Assembly: GCF_000067205.1 (NCBI RefSeq)
Contig: NC_010170.1
Coordinates: forward strand, 1,674,001-1,738,000
DNA length: 64,000 bases
Reading direction: 5' to 3'
Source of the DNA: Bordetella petrii
GTDB lineage: Bacteria; Pseudomonadota; Gammaproteobacteria; Burkholderiales; Burkholderiaceae_B
In this document: piece by piece, positions 26,377-37,159 of the stretch
Numbering within the stretch: the first letter of the stretch is position 1
Layout: every line of letters starts with the position of its first letter
The notes under the pieces: model-generated
What the model saw: the letters and a program-made list of their open reading frames with translations, nothing else
Told to the model about the DNA's origin: nothing
Databases searched by the model: none
Translations under genes and position numbers: made by a program

Positions 26377-27174
26377 TCAGGCGGCCGTCCAGCCGCCGTC
26401 GATGGGTAGCAGCGCGCCGGTGATGTCGCGGCCGGCGTCGCTGCACAGAAAACCGATCAGCGCCGCCACGTTCGCCATGTCGACGAAGCGGCCGGTGGGC
26501 TGGCGGTGGGCCAGGTAGTCGTGTTGCGCCTGCTGTTCGCTGATGCCCTGGTCGCGCGCGATGCCCGCGATGCGCGAGGCGATGGTGGGGGTGGGCACGG
26601 TGCCGGGCGCCACGGCATTGCAGGTGATGCCGTCTTGCGCGGTTTCGACAGCCAGCGCGCGGGTCAGGCCGATGAGCGCCGTCTTGGTGGTGATGTAGCC
26701 CACCCGGTTGGCGGTAGCGCCCGAGCCGTATACCGACGACATGTTGATGATGCGGCCCCAGCCGCGCGACCGCATGCCCGGAATGGACAGGCGCGCCAGA
26801 TGGAAGGCCGCCGATACGTTGACGGCCAGGGCTTCGTCCCATTGGTTGCGGGGCAAGGTGTCGGCCGGCCCGAAGTGGCGCACGACCGCGTTGTTGACCA
26901 CGATGTCGATACCGCCGAACGCATGCCGGGCCTCGTGGGCCATGGCTTCGATCTGGTCGACCTCGTTCAGGTCGGCTGCCTGCAGCAGGACATCGGTCCC
27001 GTGGCGGCGTGCCAGGGCGTCGCGGGCTTGCCGGGCCGGTTCGTCGGCAAGCAGGTTGTGCAGCACGATGCGTGCGCCGGCGGCGGCCAGGCGGTCGGCA
27101 ATGGCCAGGCCCAGGCTGGCCGTCGAGCCGGTAACCAGAGCGCAGCGGCCCTGCAATTCAGCGGCGCCGTTCAT
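26377..27174 (-). CDS. SDR family oxidoreductase (3-hydroxybutyrate dehydrogenase-like)
   Basis: A 265-residue short-chain dehydrogenase. The cofactor loop is VTGSTASLGLAIA; NNAV follows strand 4; the catalytic Ser (about 146), Tyr160 and Lys164 are in NMSSVYG and GYITTK. The C-terminal GALLPIDGGWTA is typical. It starts inside the last codon of the lactonase gene (4-nt overlap). The insertion QQAQHDYLAHRQPTGRF resembles D-3-hydroxybutyrate dehydrogenases, but context suggests a role in the same degradation route as its neighbours. Confidence 0.92.
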   Translation of the reverse strand: MNGAAELQGRCALVTGSTASLGLAIADRLAAAGARIVLHNLLADEPARQARDALARRHGTDVLLQAADLNEVDQIEAMAHEARHAFGGIDIVVNNAVVRHFGPADTLPRNQWDEALAVNVSAAFHLARLSIPGMRSRGWGRIINMSSVYGSGATANRVGYITTKTALIGLTRALAVETAQDGITCNAVAPGTVPTPTIASRIAGIARDQGISEQQAQHDYLAHRQPTGRFVDMANVAALIGFLCSDAGRDITGALLPIDGGWTAA

Positions 27175-27986
27175 GCCGATTTTGTGGGCGGCACGTCCAG
27201 GCGCGCGACCTTGCCCTGCAGCGCGGCGCTGGCCGCCGGATAGCGCTGCATGACCTGCGGATCGTGTCCGGGCACGATGTGCGCTTCGCTGTCGGCCAGC
27301 TGGCGCACGGCCTGGTGGCCTTCCAGCATGTCGCCCACGTTGTACACGGCCGGGAACGGCACGCCATGGCCGATGTTGCCATACAGGTGCGTGGCGTCGG
27401 ACGCCAGCACGACCCAGCCGCGCTGCGTCCACACGCGCACGACCTGCAGGCCCGCGGTGTGGCCGCCCACCAGGTGCACCGACAGGCCGGGCGCCAGTTC
27501 GGCCTGCCCGGCATGGAAGCGTACGCGTCCGGCGTAGACCTTGCGCACGAAGGTCACGACGTCTTCGACGTAATACGGGTGGCGCAGCGCGCCGTGGCAC
27601 ATGCAGCGGCCGGTGGCGTAGGCGGGCTCGGCGTCCTGGATGTGGAAGGTGGCGGCGGGAAAGTCGTTCAGGGTGCCGGCGTGGTCGTAGTGCAGGTGGG
27701 TGATGATGACGTCGCGCACCTGGGCGGCGTCGATACCCAGCAGGGCCAGCCCTTCGGCCGGACGCTGCAGCAGCTCGCGGCCGCGCTGGCGGGCCGAGTC
27801 GGCATCGAAGCCGGTATCGACCACGAAGATTTCATCGCCGCGGCGCGCCACCCACACGTAATAGTCGAGGTCGGAATCGGCATCGTGGAAGTCGACGCTG
27901 CCCAGGTAGTTGTCGGCCGGACGGCGGCCGCCATGACGGGCGTAGCGAATGGCGTAGACCTCGAAGGGGGCAATGGAGGCGGGCAA
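27171..27986 (-). CDS. Metallo-beta-lactamase-fold lactonase (N-acyl homoserine lactonase-like)
   Basis: A 271-residue di-zinc hydrolase. The metal motif THLHYDHAG provides His97, His99, Asp101 and His102; a later His is in VGGHTAG, the bridging Asp in LASDATHLYGN, and the final His in VPGHDP. This HxHxDH arrangement and length match AiiA/AttM-type quorum-quenching lactonases. No signal peptide. First gene of the leftward operon. In this catabolic context it more likely opens a lactone intermediate than signals; both are possible. Confidence 0.88.
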   Translation of the reverse strand: MPASIAPFEVYAIRYARHGGRRPADNYLGSVDFHDADSDLDYYVWVARRGDEIFVVDTGFDADSARQRGRELLQRPAEGLALLGIDAAQVRDVIITHLHYDHAGTLNDFPAATFHIQDAEPAYATGRCMCHGALRHPYYVEDVVTFVRKVYAGRVRFHAGQAELAPGLSVHLVGGHTAGLQVVRVWTQRGWVVLASDATHLYGNIGHGVPFPAVYNVGDMLEGHQAVRQLADSEAHIVPGHDPQVMQRYPAASAALQGKVARLDVPPTKSA

Positions 27987-28040
27987 GGCGAGTCTCCTGC
28001 GCGGCGTCGCGCCGCATAGTGTGGAACCTCTATTGGTAGG

Positions 28041-28050
28041 ATTGTATTAT
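28041..28050 (+). promoter_or_regulatory. Candidate operator A (ATTGTATTAT) before the lactonase operon
   Basis: ATTGTATTAT lies 55 bp before the lactonase ATG, in a short AT-rich patch of an otherwise GC-rich region. The same 10-mer occurs before the gene at 38501, and a one-base variant before the gene at 29115. It is a candidate site for the FCD GntR regulator encoded next to it. Confidence 0.5.
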
Positions 28051-28059
28051 AGTATTAGC

Positions 28060-28098
28060 AAAAAAGGCAGTGCCTGCCGGCATGCCAGAGGGCATGCC
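28060..28098 (-). terminator. Terminator of the FCD GntR gene
   Basis: On the minus strand the stem GGCAG-GCA-CTGCC is followed by TTTTTT. A second hairpin, GGCATGCC-AGAG-GGCATGCC (28079-28098), sits between it and the GntR stop. The T run ends just beside operator A. Confidence 0.65.
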
Positions 28099-28140
28099 TG
28101 CCATGGAGACGCTCAGGGGCGGGGGGCTTTGTTCGGAAGC

Positions 28141-28845
28141 TTATTCGGCCGCCATGGCCGCTTGGGTTTCGCGCAGCACCTTGATGGCCACGCGCGCAGC
28201 GTTGCGCACATGCAGGCTGCCGGCCTTGCGGGCGGCGCGGCCGTCGCGGGCGGCCAGGGCTTCCAGCAGCTCGCCCAGCTCGGCCAGGCTTTTCTTGGCG
28301 CGCCCCGGCGCCTGCATCGACGTCGAGCGCAGCAACATGACGCGCGAGTTCAGCAGCCTGAGCGTGGTGGTGAGGGCTTCGTTGCCCGCGCCATCGAGCA
28401 GTTGCTGATAGAAGTAGTTCTTGGCTGACAGTTGTTCCAGCGACCCGCCCTGCGCGAAAGCGCGCTTGAGCGCCTGAAAGGCGCTCTGCAGCGACTTGAG
28501 CTGTTCATCGGTGGCGCGTTCGGCGAACAACTGGCAGGCCAGGCCTTCCAATTCTTCGCGTACCTGATAAATGCCCTCGGCCTGCTCGGGCAGCAGCCGG
28601 TCGACTACCGGGCCGCGGTGGGGAATGACGTGGATCAGGCCTTCGGATTCGAGCTGCCGCAGGGCCTCGCGCACCAGGGTGCGGCTGACGCCGGTCATTT
28701 CACACAGTTCGCGTTCGGGCAGGCGCTCGCCCGGTCGAAAGCGGCCCACCAGGATGGCGTTGCGGATGCTTTCGGTCACGCTGTGACGCAGCACCGAAGC
28801 GGCGCGGGGGACTTTGAAATCGGCGGGGAGCTCAGCGGCTTTCAT
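28141..28845 (-). CDS. GntR family regulator, FadR/FCD subfamily
   Basis: A 234-residue regulator if started at ATG 28845 (MKAAELPADFKV); ATG 28896 would add 17 residues, and neither has a strong ribosome site. The winged helix-turn-helix is about residues 18-80, with IRNAILVGRFRPGERLPE and GVSRTLVREALRQLESEGLI. The all-helical FCD effector domain follows (IYQVREELEGLACQLFAERA and later helices). It sits between two divergently oriented catabolic operons, which share an AT-rich motif, so it probably controls both. FCD regulators usually bind organic acids. Confidence 0.92.
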   Translation of the reverse strand: MKAAELPADFKVPRAASVLRHSVTESIRNAILVGRFRPGERLPERELCEMTGVSRTLVREALRQLESEGLIHVIPHRGPVVDRLLPEQAEGIYQVREELEGLACQLFAERATDEQLKSLQSAFQALKRAFAQGGSLEQLSAKNYFYQQLLDGAGNEALTTTLRLLNSRVMLLRSTSMQAPGRAKKSLAELGELLEALAARDGRAARKAGSLHVRNAARVAIKVLRETQAAMAAE

Positions 28846-29004
28846 GCGATCAGGGGCGAGTAGGCAGTCGGAATCAGTGTACTGACTTGGGCGCATTTTA
28901 GCTGCACTTGCCTGGCGCGACGCGGCCGCGATGCGGCATGGGGCCGTTGCACAACGCGTGGAGCACGCCGCCGGCTCTTGCCGAGTCAGAAAAATGAGTA
29001 TTCA

Positions 29005-29014
29005 ATCATACAAT
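29005..29014 (-). promoter_or_regulatory. Candidate operator B (ATTGTATGAT) before the MmgE/PrpD operon
   Basis: On the minus strand this reads ATTGTATGAT, one base away from operators A and C. A TATAAT box at 29020-29025, a possible -10 element, is 5 bp away, so a bound repressor would cover the promoter of the gene starting at 29115. Confidence 0.5.
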
Positions 29015-29114
29015 CTGTTTATAATACCGAAAATTGAAGCCCACGACCCTCTGAAGGCCGCCCGGCACATAACAAGACAGCCGCGCGGCGGGCGGCTGAA
29101 GGAGACAACACCTC

Positions 29115-30473
29115 ATGCAGGCAGGCAGTCCGTCCGGTATTTCCCAGGCCCTGGCGCAGTTCATTGCCCATTGCCACTGGGAAGACATTCCCGAGGCCAT
29201 CCGCCATGAAGCGCGCCGCTCGCTGCTGAACTATTTCGCGGTGGCGCTGGCTGGGGCGTTGGATCCCACCCTGGACATCGCGGTGGCTACGTACGGCCGC
29301 TTCGCCGCCAGCCGGCAGGCCAGCCTGGTGGGCAGGCCCGAGCGCTTCGACATGCTCAACGCCGCCGCCCTGAATGCGATGTCTGCCAACGTGTACGACT
29401 TCGACGACACGCACCATCCCACCATCATTCACCCCACGGCGCCGGTCGCGCCGGCGCTGTTCGCGCTGGCCCAGGCACAGCGCATGAGCGGCGCCGAGCT
29501 GCTGCTGGCTTTCGTGCTGGGCGTGGAAACCGAGTGCAGGCTGGGCAATGCCGTTTCACCCGGCCATTACGCGCGCGGCTGGCACATTACTTCTACCTGC
29601 GGCGTGTTCGGCGCCGCCATGGCCGCCGGCAAGCACCTGGCGCTGCCGTCCGGGCAATTGGTCTGGGCGCTCGGTTCGGCGGCCAGCCAGGCCGGCGGGC
29701 TGGTCGAAACCTTGGGCACCATGGCCAAGAGTGTCGGCGTGGGCAATGCGGCTCGCAATGGACTGCTGGCGGCGCTGCTGGCGCAGCAGGGCTTCGACGG
29801 GCCCGCCGCGCCGCTGGAAGGCGCGCGCGGATTCCTGCGCGTAACCGCCGACCAGCCCGATCTGTCGACCGTGACGCAGGGCCTGGGCGAGCATTGGCAA
29901 CTGGCCGCCAACACCTACAAGCCATATCCGTGCGGCGTGGTGCTCAATCCGGTTATCGACGCATGCCTGGCGCTGGCCGCCGATCCGCGCTTGCGGCAGG
30001 CCGGCCCGGCAGGTATCGAGCGCATCACCCTGACCGGCCATCCGCTGCTGCGGCAGCGCACCGACCGGCCCGCCGTGGCCACCGGCCGCGAATCCCAGGT
30101 CAGCGCCCAGCATGCGGTCGCGGTGGCGCTGGCGCGCGGCCGCGCCGGCCTGGCCGAATTCAGTGACTCGGCAGTGCGCGATCCCGCCTTGTGTGAACTG
30201 GGCGCCAAGGTGGCCGTGCGCGAAGCGGAGGGCTATTCGGTCGACGCCGTGCAGGTCCGCATCGACCTGCGCGGCGGCATGCAATTGCAGCACAGCGTGG
30301 AAGCCGCCCGCGGTTCGGCGGCCCGGCCGCTCAGCGACAGCGATCTCGAACAAAAACTGCGGGAGCTGGGCGGCGCAGCCCGGCCCGGTTGGAACGCCGC
30401 GCCGCTGATCGATGCCCTGTGGCGCCTGGAAGACGCGCCCGATGCGGCACAGGTGATGGCGTTGGCGGCCTAG
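29115..30473 (+). CDS. MmgE/PrpD family protein 1
   Basis: A 452-residue cytosolic protein of the MmgE/PrpD fold (helical domain plus lid). AKGGAG-type ribosome site (GAAGGAGA) precedes the ATG by about 8 nt. Characteristic segments are NVYDFDDTHHPTIIHPTAPV near residue 100 with the Asp and His cluster, RGWHITSTCGVFGAA and TYKPYPCGVVLNPVIDA, where a conserved Lys-Pro-Tyr-Pro-Cys lies. The family includes 2-methylcitrate dehydratase, cis-aconitate decarboxylase and iminodisuccinate epimerase; the residue pattern alone does not choose among them. First gene of the long rightward operon. Confidence 0.9.
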   Translation: MQAGSPSGISQALAQFIAHCHWEDIPEAIRHEARRSLLNYFAVALAGALDPTLDIAVATYGRFAASRQASLVGRPERFDMLNAAALNAMSANVYDFDDTHHPTIIHPTAPVAPALFALAQAQRMSGAELLLAFVLGVETECRLGNAVSPGHYARGWHITSTCGVFGAAMAAGKHLALPSGQLVWALGSAASQAGGLVETLGTMAKSVGVGNAARNGLLAALLAQQGFDGPAAPLEGARGFLRVTADQPDLSTVTQGLGEHWQLAANTYKPYPCGVVLNPVIDACLALAADPRLRQAGPAGIERITLTGHPLLRQRTDRPAVATGRESQVSAQHAVAVALARGRAGLAEFSDSAVRDPALCELGAKVAVREAEGYSVDAVQVRIDLRGGMQLQHSVEAARGSAARPLSDSDLEQKLRELGGAARPGWNAAPLIDALWRLEDAPDAAQVMALAA

Positions 30474-30547
30474 CACGAGCGGCCGTCATGGTTGCGAGCG
30501 GCGGGCCGGCCGGCACGCCGCGTATGCAGTGTGAAAAAGGAGGCGAC

Positions 30548-31510
30548 ATGAAGTGGCAGCAGTACACAGGCATGGCGGTGCTGGCCATGGCGGCGTTCGC
30601 GCTGGCGCAGCCCGCGCGCGCGGATTTTCCCGATAAACCCCTGCGCATCGTGGTGCCCTTCGCGGCTGGCGGCGGGGTCGACGCGCTGACCCGGCCGTTC
30701 GCCCAGGAACTTGGCACCTTGCTGGGACAGACCGTCGTGGTAGAGAACAAGGCCAGCGCCACCGGACAGGTCGGCGCGGCCGAAGTGGCGCGCTCGGCGC
30801 CCGATGGCTACACGCTGCTGCTCAGTTCGGCCGCGTTCGCCACGACGCCGGCGTTCTATCCGCAGGCACCCTATGACCCGGTCAAGGATTTCGAGCCCAT
30901 ATCCATCCTGGCCGCCGCGCCGCAGGTGGTGGTGACCAGCAAGAAGTTCAAGGCCAGGAACATGGCCGAGCTGGTGGGCATGGTCAAGGCGGGTGAGCCG
31001 GTGAACGTGGCGCTCAGCGGCATTACCGGCATGCAGGCGCTGGCCACGGAGATGATCGCCGCGCAGGCCGGCGTGACATTTACCAAAGTGCCCTACAAGG
31101 GCGCGGGAGCAGCCTTCAAGGACTTGATCAGCGGCGAGGTCGACGTCATGGTCGACAACCCGGCGTCGTCGCTGCCCCACGTGCGCGCCGGCAGCCTGAA
31201 TATCATCGCCACCACGGGCGCCCAACGCATGGCGTCGGTGCCCGATGTTCCCACCGTGGCCGAAACCCTGCCGGGCGTCGAGGCGCGCAACTGGTTCATT
31301 CTCGCCGCGCCCGCCGGTACGCCCGCGCCGGTGATCGACGCGCTGAGCCGTGCGGCCATCAAGGTGGCTGCCGGCCCGGTGATGCAGCGCTTCTTCGAGC
31401 GCGACGGCACTGAAGTGGTGGCCAATTCGCCGGCACAGGCCCGGGAATACCTGAACGACGAAATCGCCAAATGGGGAAAGATCGTCAAAGACCGCAACCT
31501 GCAGCCCTGA
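30548..31510 (+). CDS. Bug-family substrate-binding protein
   Basis: A 320-residue periplasmic binding protein. AAAGGAGG lies 5-7 nt before ATG 30548. The signal peptide ends at AQPARA (about residue 25). The mature part shows FPDKPLRIVVPFAAGGGVDAL, VVENKASATGQVG and ARSAPDGYTLLL. No tctAB gene is encoded nearby. Co-transcription with MmgE/PrpD, an SDR and an ABC importer suggests that it senses or delivers the same carboxylate. Confidence 0.92.
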   Translation: MKWQQYTGMAVLAMAAFALAQPARADFPDKPLRIVVPFAAGGGVDALTRPFAQELGTLLGQTVVVENKASATGQVGAAEVARSAPDGYTLLLSSAAFATTPAFYPQAPYDPVKDFEPISILAAAPQVVVTSKKFKARNMAELVGMVKAGEPVNVALSGITGMQALATEMIAAQAGVTFTKVPYKGAGAAFKDLISGEVDVMVDNPASSLPHVRAGSLNIIATTGAQRMASVPDVPTVAETLPGVEARNWFILAAPAGTPAPVIDALSRAAIKVAAGPVMQRFFERDGTEVVANSPAQAREYLNDEIAKWGKIVKDRNLQP

Positions 31511-31529
31511 AGCGGGCACGGAGCAAGAC

Positions 31530-32273
31530 ATGGGAAGACTCGATGGCAAGATCGCCGTGGTGACCGGCGCGGCGGGCGGCATTGGCAAGGAAATCGCCGG
31601 CGCTTTCGCCCGCGAGGGCGCGCGCGTGGGCATGCTGGACAACAACGAGGCCTTGTTGAAAGAGGCGGTGGCCAGCGTGCCAGGCGCCGGCGCGCTGGTC
31701 TGCGACGTGGCCGACCGCGCCGCCGTATGCGCGGCGATCGATGGCTACGCAAGCCAGTCCGGCGGCCTGGATATCCTGGTCAACAACGCAGCCTATTTTC
31801 ACTATGGGCTGCTGACCGACATGCCCGAGCAGGTGGTCGACAAGATGATCGACGTGGGTTTGAAGGGGGCGCTGTGGTGCCTGCAGGCCGCCACGCCGCA
31901 TTTGACGGCGCGCGGCGGCGGGGCGGTCATCAATTTGTCTTCGGTGGCGGTGTCGGTGGCGATCAAGCATGCGGCGGTCTACAGCTGCATCAAGGGCGCG
32001 CTCGACACCCTGACGCGCCAGCAGGCCGTAGAGCTGGGACCGCAGGGCATCCGCGTCAACGCCCTGGCGCCCGGGCCGGTGGTCACGCCGGGAGCCAGCT
32101 CGGTCATCGACGCGCAAGGCTGGGAAACGCGGCGCGCGCGCACGCCGTTGCGCCGCCTGGCCGAAGGCGCGGACATCGCCCAGGCGGCGGTGTTCCTGGC
32201 GTCGGACGAATCAGTGTCGGTGGCCGGCGTCACGCTGAAGATCGACGGCGCCATGACGGTCATGGGTTACTAG
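31530..32273 (+). CDS. SDR family oxidoreductase
   Basis: A 247-residue short-chain dehydrogenase. VVTGAAGGIGKEIAGAF is the cofactor loop, LVNNAAYFHYG follows, and the catalytic triad is Ser137/138 (NLSSVA), Tyr151 and Lys155 (YSCIK). The C-terminal APGPVVTPG and LKIDGAMTVMGY segments are typical. It starts 19 nt after the Bug gene with GGAGCAAG upstream. Substrate unknown; an alcohol or keto intermediate of the regulon pathway. Confidence 0.93.
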   Translation: MGRLDGKIAVVTGAAGGIGKEIAGAFAREGARVGMLDNNEALLKEAVASVPGAGALVCDVADRAAVCAAIDGYASQSGGLDILVNNAAYFHYGLLTDMPEQVVDKMIDVGLKGALWCLQAATPHLTARGGGAVINLSSVAVSVAIKHAAVYSCIKGALDTLTRQQAVELGPQGIRVNALAPGPVVTPGASSVIDAQGWETRRARTPLRRLAEGADIAQAAVFLASDESVSVAGVTLKIDGAMTVMGY

Positions 32274-32290
32274 GGGCGCGGGAAGCACGC

Positions 32291-33637
32291 ATGGAACAGG
32301 TCATGACACAAGCCGGCCGGCTGGTGCGCGATGCGCTGGCGCCGCGCAGGTTCAGCCGCGCCGCGCTGGAGCAGGCCAGGCGTTGCCTGCTGGATTATTT
32401 ATCGTGCGCTTTCGAGGCGCTGCCGTTGCCCTGGAGCGAGCAGGCCGCCGCGCTTGCCCTGCCGGCGCCCGGCGGCGCCCATGTGGTGGGCCGCGCCGGC
32501 CCGCGCCAACCCGATGGCGCGGCATTCGCCAATGCCGTGGCCGGCCACGGCCTGGTGCGCGAAGACATGCATGCGGGCAGCATTTCTCATCTGGGCGTGG
32601 TGGTGTGGCCCATGGTGCTGGCCATGGCGCAGCAGCGGCCGGTGTCGGGCGCCCAGGTGCTCGAGGCGGCCATCGTGGGCTACGAAACCGGCGCGCGCCT
32701 GGGGCGGGCCGTGATGACTCCGGCGTTGGCGCGCCTGTTCCGGCCCACCGGGCTGGTCGGCCCCCTGGCTGCCGCCGTGGCCGGCGCGCGGCTGGCCGGC
32801 CTCGACGAAACCCGTGCCCGACATGCTCTTGCGTTGGCGGGCAATTGCAGCGGCGGGTTGAACGAATGGGCGCACACGGGCGGCAGCGAAATGTACTTTC
32901 ATCCGGGTTTCGCGGTGCGCAATGCCTGGGCCTGCCTGCAGCTCGCGCGCGGCGGCGCGCAGGCCTCGGCGTCGATCATCGAAGGCGAAGCGGGATTCTT
33001 CCAGGCATACGCGCGCGCACCGCTGGACACAGACATCGTTCTGTTTGCCGACGGGCGGACGGAAATCGAACAGGTTTTCAACAAACCGGCGCCAGCCTGC
33101 AATTTCGCGCAGACTCCATGCCAGGCGGCGTTGCGCGCGGGGCGCCAGGCCGGCGAGCGCCGCATCGAGACCGTGCGCATCGACACTACGCAAGCCGCTG
33201 TGCGCTACCCGGGCTGCGACGCCACTGGCCCGTTCGAGCATGCCTTGCAGGCCAAGATGAGCATTCCGTTCGGCGTGGCGGCCACGCTGGCGCACGGCGC
33301 CATCGGCGAAGACAACTACCGGCGCCTGGACGATCCCGCCATTGCGCGGCTGATCGCGGCCACCACGCTGTGCGCCGACGCGGGCTATAGCGCCGCCTTC
33401 CCGGCGCGCCAGGGCGCGAGGGTGACACTGCGGCTCGACGACGGCAGCAGCGTCAGCGCCGCCCTGGACGACGTCGAGGCCGCCGACGATGCCTTGATCC
33501 GCCAGCGGTTCCGCCGGACGGCCTCGGCGGTGCTGGGCGACGGCGCGGCCGCACGCATCGAAGACCTGGTCGACCGCTACGAGCAGGCGGCCGACGGCGC
33601 CGAACTGCCGCGGCTGTGCGCGGCCGGCTCGGCCTGA
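32291..33637 (+). CDS. MmgE/PrpD family protein 2
   Basis: A 448-residue second member of the family, 17 nt after the SDR. It contains GLVREDMHAGSISHLGVVV, the region equivalent to the Asp/His cluster, RPTGLVGPLAAAVAGARLAG, and PACNFAQTPCQAAL in place of the KPYPCG segment of protein 1. The two copies differ strongly, so they are not a recent duplication; they may act on different intermediates or form a heteromer. ATG 32291 is chosen by position after the SDR stop; the ribosome site is GGGAAG. Confidence 0.88.
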   Translation: MEQVMTQAGRLVRDALAPRRFSRAALEQARRCLLDYLSCAFEALPLPWSEQAAALALPAPGGAHVVGRAGPRQPDGAAFANAVAGHGLVREDMHAGSISHLGVVVWPMVLAMAQQRPVSGAQVLEAAIVGYETGARLGRAVMTPALARLFRPTGLVGPLAAAVAGARLAGLDETRARHALALAGNCSGGLNEWAHTGGSEMYFHPGFAVRNAWACLQLARGGAQASASIIEGEAGFFQAYARAPLDTDIVLFADGRTEIEQVFNKPAPACNFAQTPCQAALRAGRQAGERRIETVRIDTTQAAVRYPGCDATGPFEHALQAKMSIPFGVAATLAHGAIGEDNYRRLDDPAIARLIAATTLCADAGYSAAFPARQGARVTLRLDDGSSVSAALDDVEAADDALIRQRFRRTASAVLGDGAAARIEDLVDRYEQAADGAELPRLCAAGSA

Positions 33638-33661
33638 CCGCTACAAGTTAGGGAAAAATTC

Positions 33662-34623
33662 ATGACAGAACTACAAATCCATCTGGAAGCGTTCCTGCAG
33701 TCGCTGGCCGCGGGAATACTGGTGGGCGGCATCTATGGCCTGATGTGCGTGGGGTTGGCGATGATCTTCGGCATCATGCGCGTCATCAACTTCGCCCAGG
33801 GCGATTTCATGATGCTGGGCATGTACATCACGTATTTCTTCTTCGTGCTGTTGGCCGGGCATGGCATGGCGGGTTCGCCGCTGGGGCCTTATGTGTCCAT
33901 GGTGCTGACTCTGCCAGTGATGTATGCCGTGGGCTACCTGGCGCATCGCCTGCTGATCTCGCGCGTAACGGGTGGCAAGAGCGCCGCGCTGGAAGGCGAG
34001 GGCCACTACGCGCAATTGATCCTGACACTGGGCATCGCGCTGGTGCTGCAGAACGGCGCCATGATGGTGTTCGGCCCCGAACTCGAGTCGATCCGCACGC
34101 CGCTGTCGAGCAGCGCCTGGGAAATCGGCCCGCTGTGGGGCGACTTCGTCAGCGTCTTCGTCAATAAGGGGCGCGGCTACGCGGCGCTGATCTCGGTGGC
34201 GGCCATCGTGGCGCTGGCGCTTGTGGTGGCGCGCAGCCGCCTGGGCAAGTCGCTGCGGGCGGCCGCCGACAACCCCGTGGCGGCCTCTTACATGGGCATC
34301 GACGTCGACCGCGCCTACCGCGTCGCCTTCGCCCTGGGCACCTGCATCACGGCGCTGGCTGGCGGGCTGCTGGCCACCAACTTCCCGTTTCATCCTTTCG
34401 TGGGCCTGGAGTTCGTCATCGTGATGTATGCGGGTGTGGTGCTGGGCGGCATCGGCAGCATCCTGGGCGCCTTCTGGGGCGGCATGGTGATCGGGCTGGT
34501 GCAGCAGCTTTCCAGCCTGGTGCTGCCCACGCAACTCCAGAACGCGGCGATCTTCGTGTTCTTCCTGCTGATAGTCATTCTCCGGCCGCAAGGGTTGTTC
34601 GGCCGCGTCGCGGAGCGGACCTG

Positions 34624-34624
<1 letters not shown>
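33662..34624 (+). CDS. Branched-chain-type ABC transporter permease, LivH family
   Basis: A 320-residue inner-membrane permease with about eight helices. GGIYGLMCVGLAMIFGIMRV followed by INFAQGDFMMLGMYITYFF is the LivH hallmark; the EAA-like coupling loop is RAAADNPVAASYMGIDVDRAY. It ends ATGA with the next gene. Together with the fused LivM-LivG, LivF and the binding protein it forms a complete importer, which in catabolic operons often carries aromatic acids, amides or dicarboxylates rather than amino acids. Confidence 0.95.
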
Positions 34625-36403
<1,779 letters not shown>

Positions 36404-36414
<11 letters not shown>

Positions 36415-37114
36415 AATCGACGGCCTGGTGGCCGGCTATTCGGCCCTGCCGGTCCTGAACGGCATTTCTGTGGCGGTCAGGGAAGGCGAATTCGTTTCCA
36501 TCGTGGGTCCGAACGGCGCGGGCAAGAGCACGCTGTTCAAGACCATATCGGGCACCGTGGCCGCGATGTCGGGCGGCATCCGCTACGACGGCCACGACCT
36601 GCTGGCGGTGCCCGCTTCGCAGCGGCCGCACCTGGGTATCGCGCACGTTCCGGAAGGCCGACAGGTGTTCGCCTCGATGACCGTGCTCGAAAACCTGGAA
36701 ATGGGCGCCTACACCGCCGCGGGCAGGCGCGACTGGTCGCGCAACCTGGCGCGTATCTACGAATGGTTTCCCGTGCTCAAGCAGCGCGCCCGGCAACTGG
36801 CCGGCACCCTGTCGGGCGGGGAACAGCAAATGGTGGCCATCGGCCGCGGCCTGGCGTCTTCGCCGCGGCTGTTGATGCTGGACGAGCCATCGATGGGTTT
36901 GTCGCCGGCGATCGCGGATTTCATTTTCGAGCGCCTGATCGACATACGCAGGGACGCCAAGCTGACCATCCTGCTCGTGGAGCAGCGGGTGGCCGAGGCG
37001 CTGCAGTTCGCCGACCACGGCTACGTGCTCGAAACCGGGCGCGTGGTTCTGGAGGGCACCCACGACACGCTGCAGGCGGACGACCGCGTCCGCCGGGCGT
37101 ATCTCGGCATGTAA
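36404..37114 (+). CDS. ABC transporter ATPase, LivF family
   Basis: A 236-residue ATPase with canonical motifs: Walker A GPNGAGKSTLF, Q-loop in AHVPEGRQVF, signature LSGGEQQMVAIGRGL, Walker B LLMLDEPSMGLSP and H-loop region LVEQRVAEAL. Starting 11 nt inside the end of the LivM-LivG gene, it completes the pump with one canonical and one degenerate ATPase half. Confidence 0.95.
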
Positions 37115-37159
37115 GCCTGAATCGAGAGCCGCGCGAGCGGACAACAGGAGGAGACAGAC

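Noticed and set aside
29020..29025. A complete sigma-70 promoter before the MmgE/PrpD operon
   Set aside because: TATAAT is a good -10 box, but no acceptable -35 hexamer is found at 16-18 bp spacing, so only the -10 candidate is noted.
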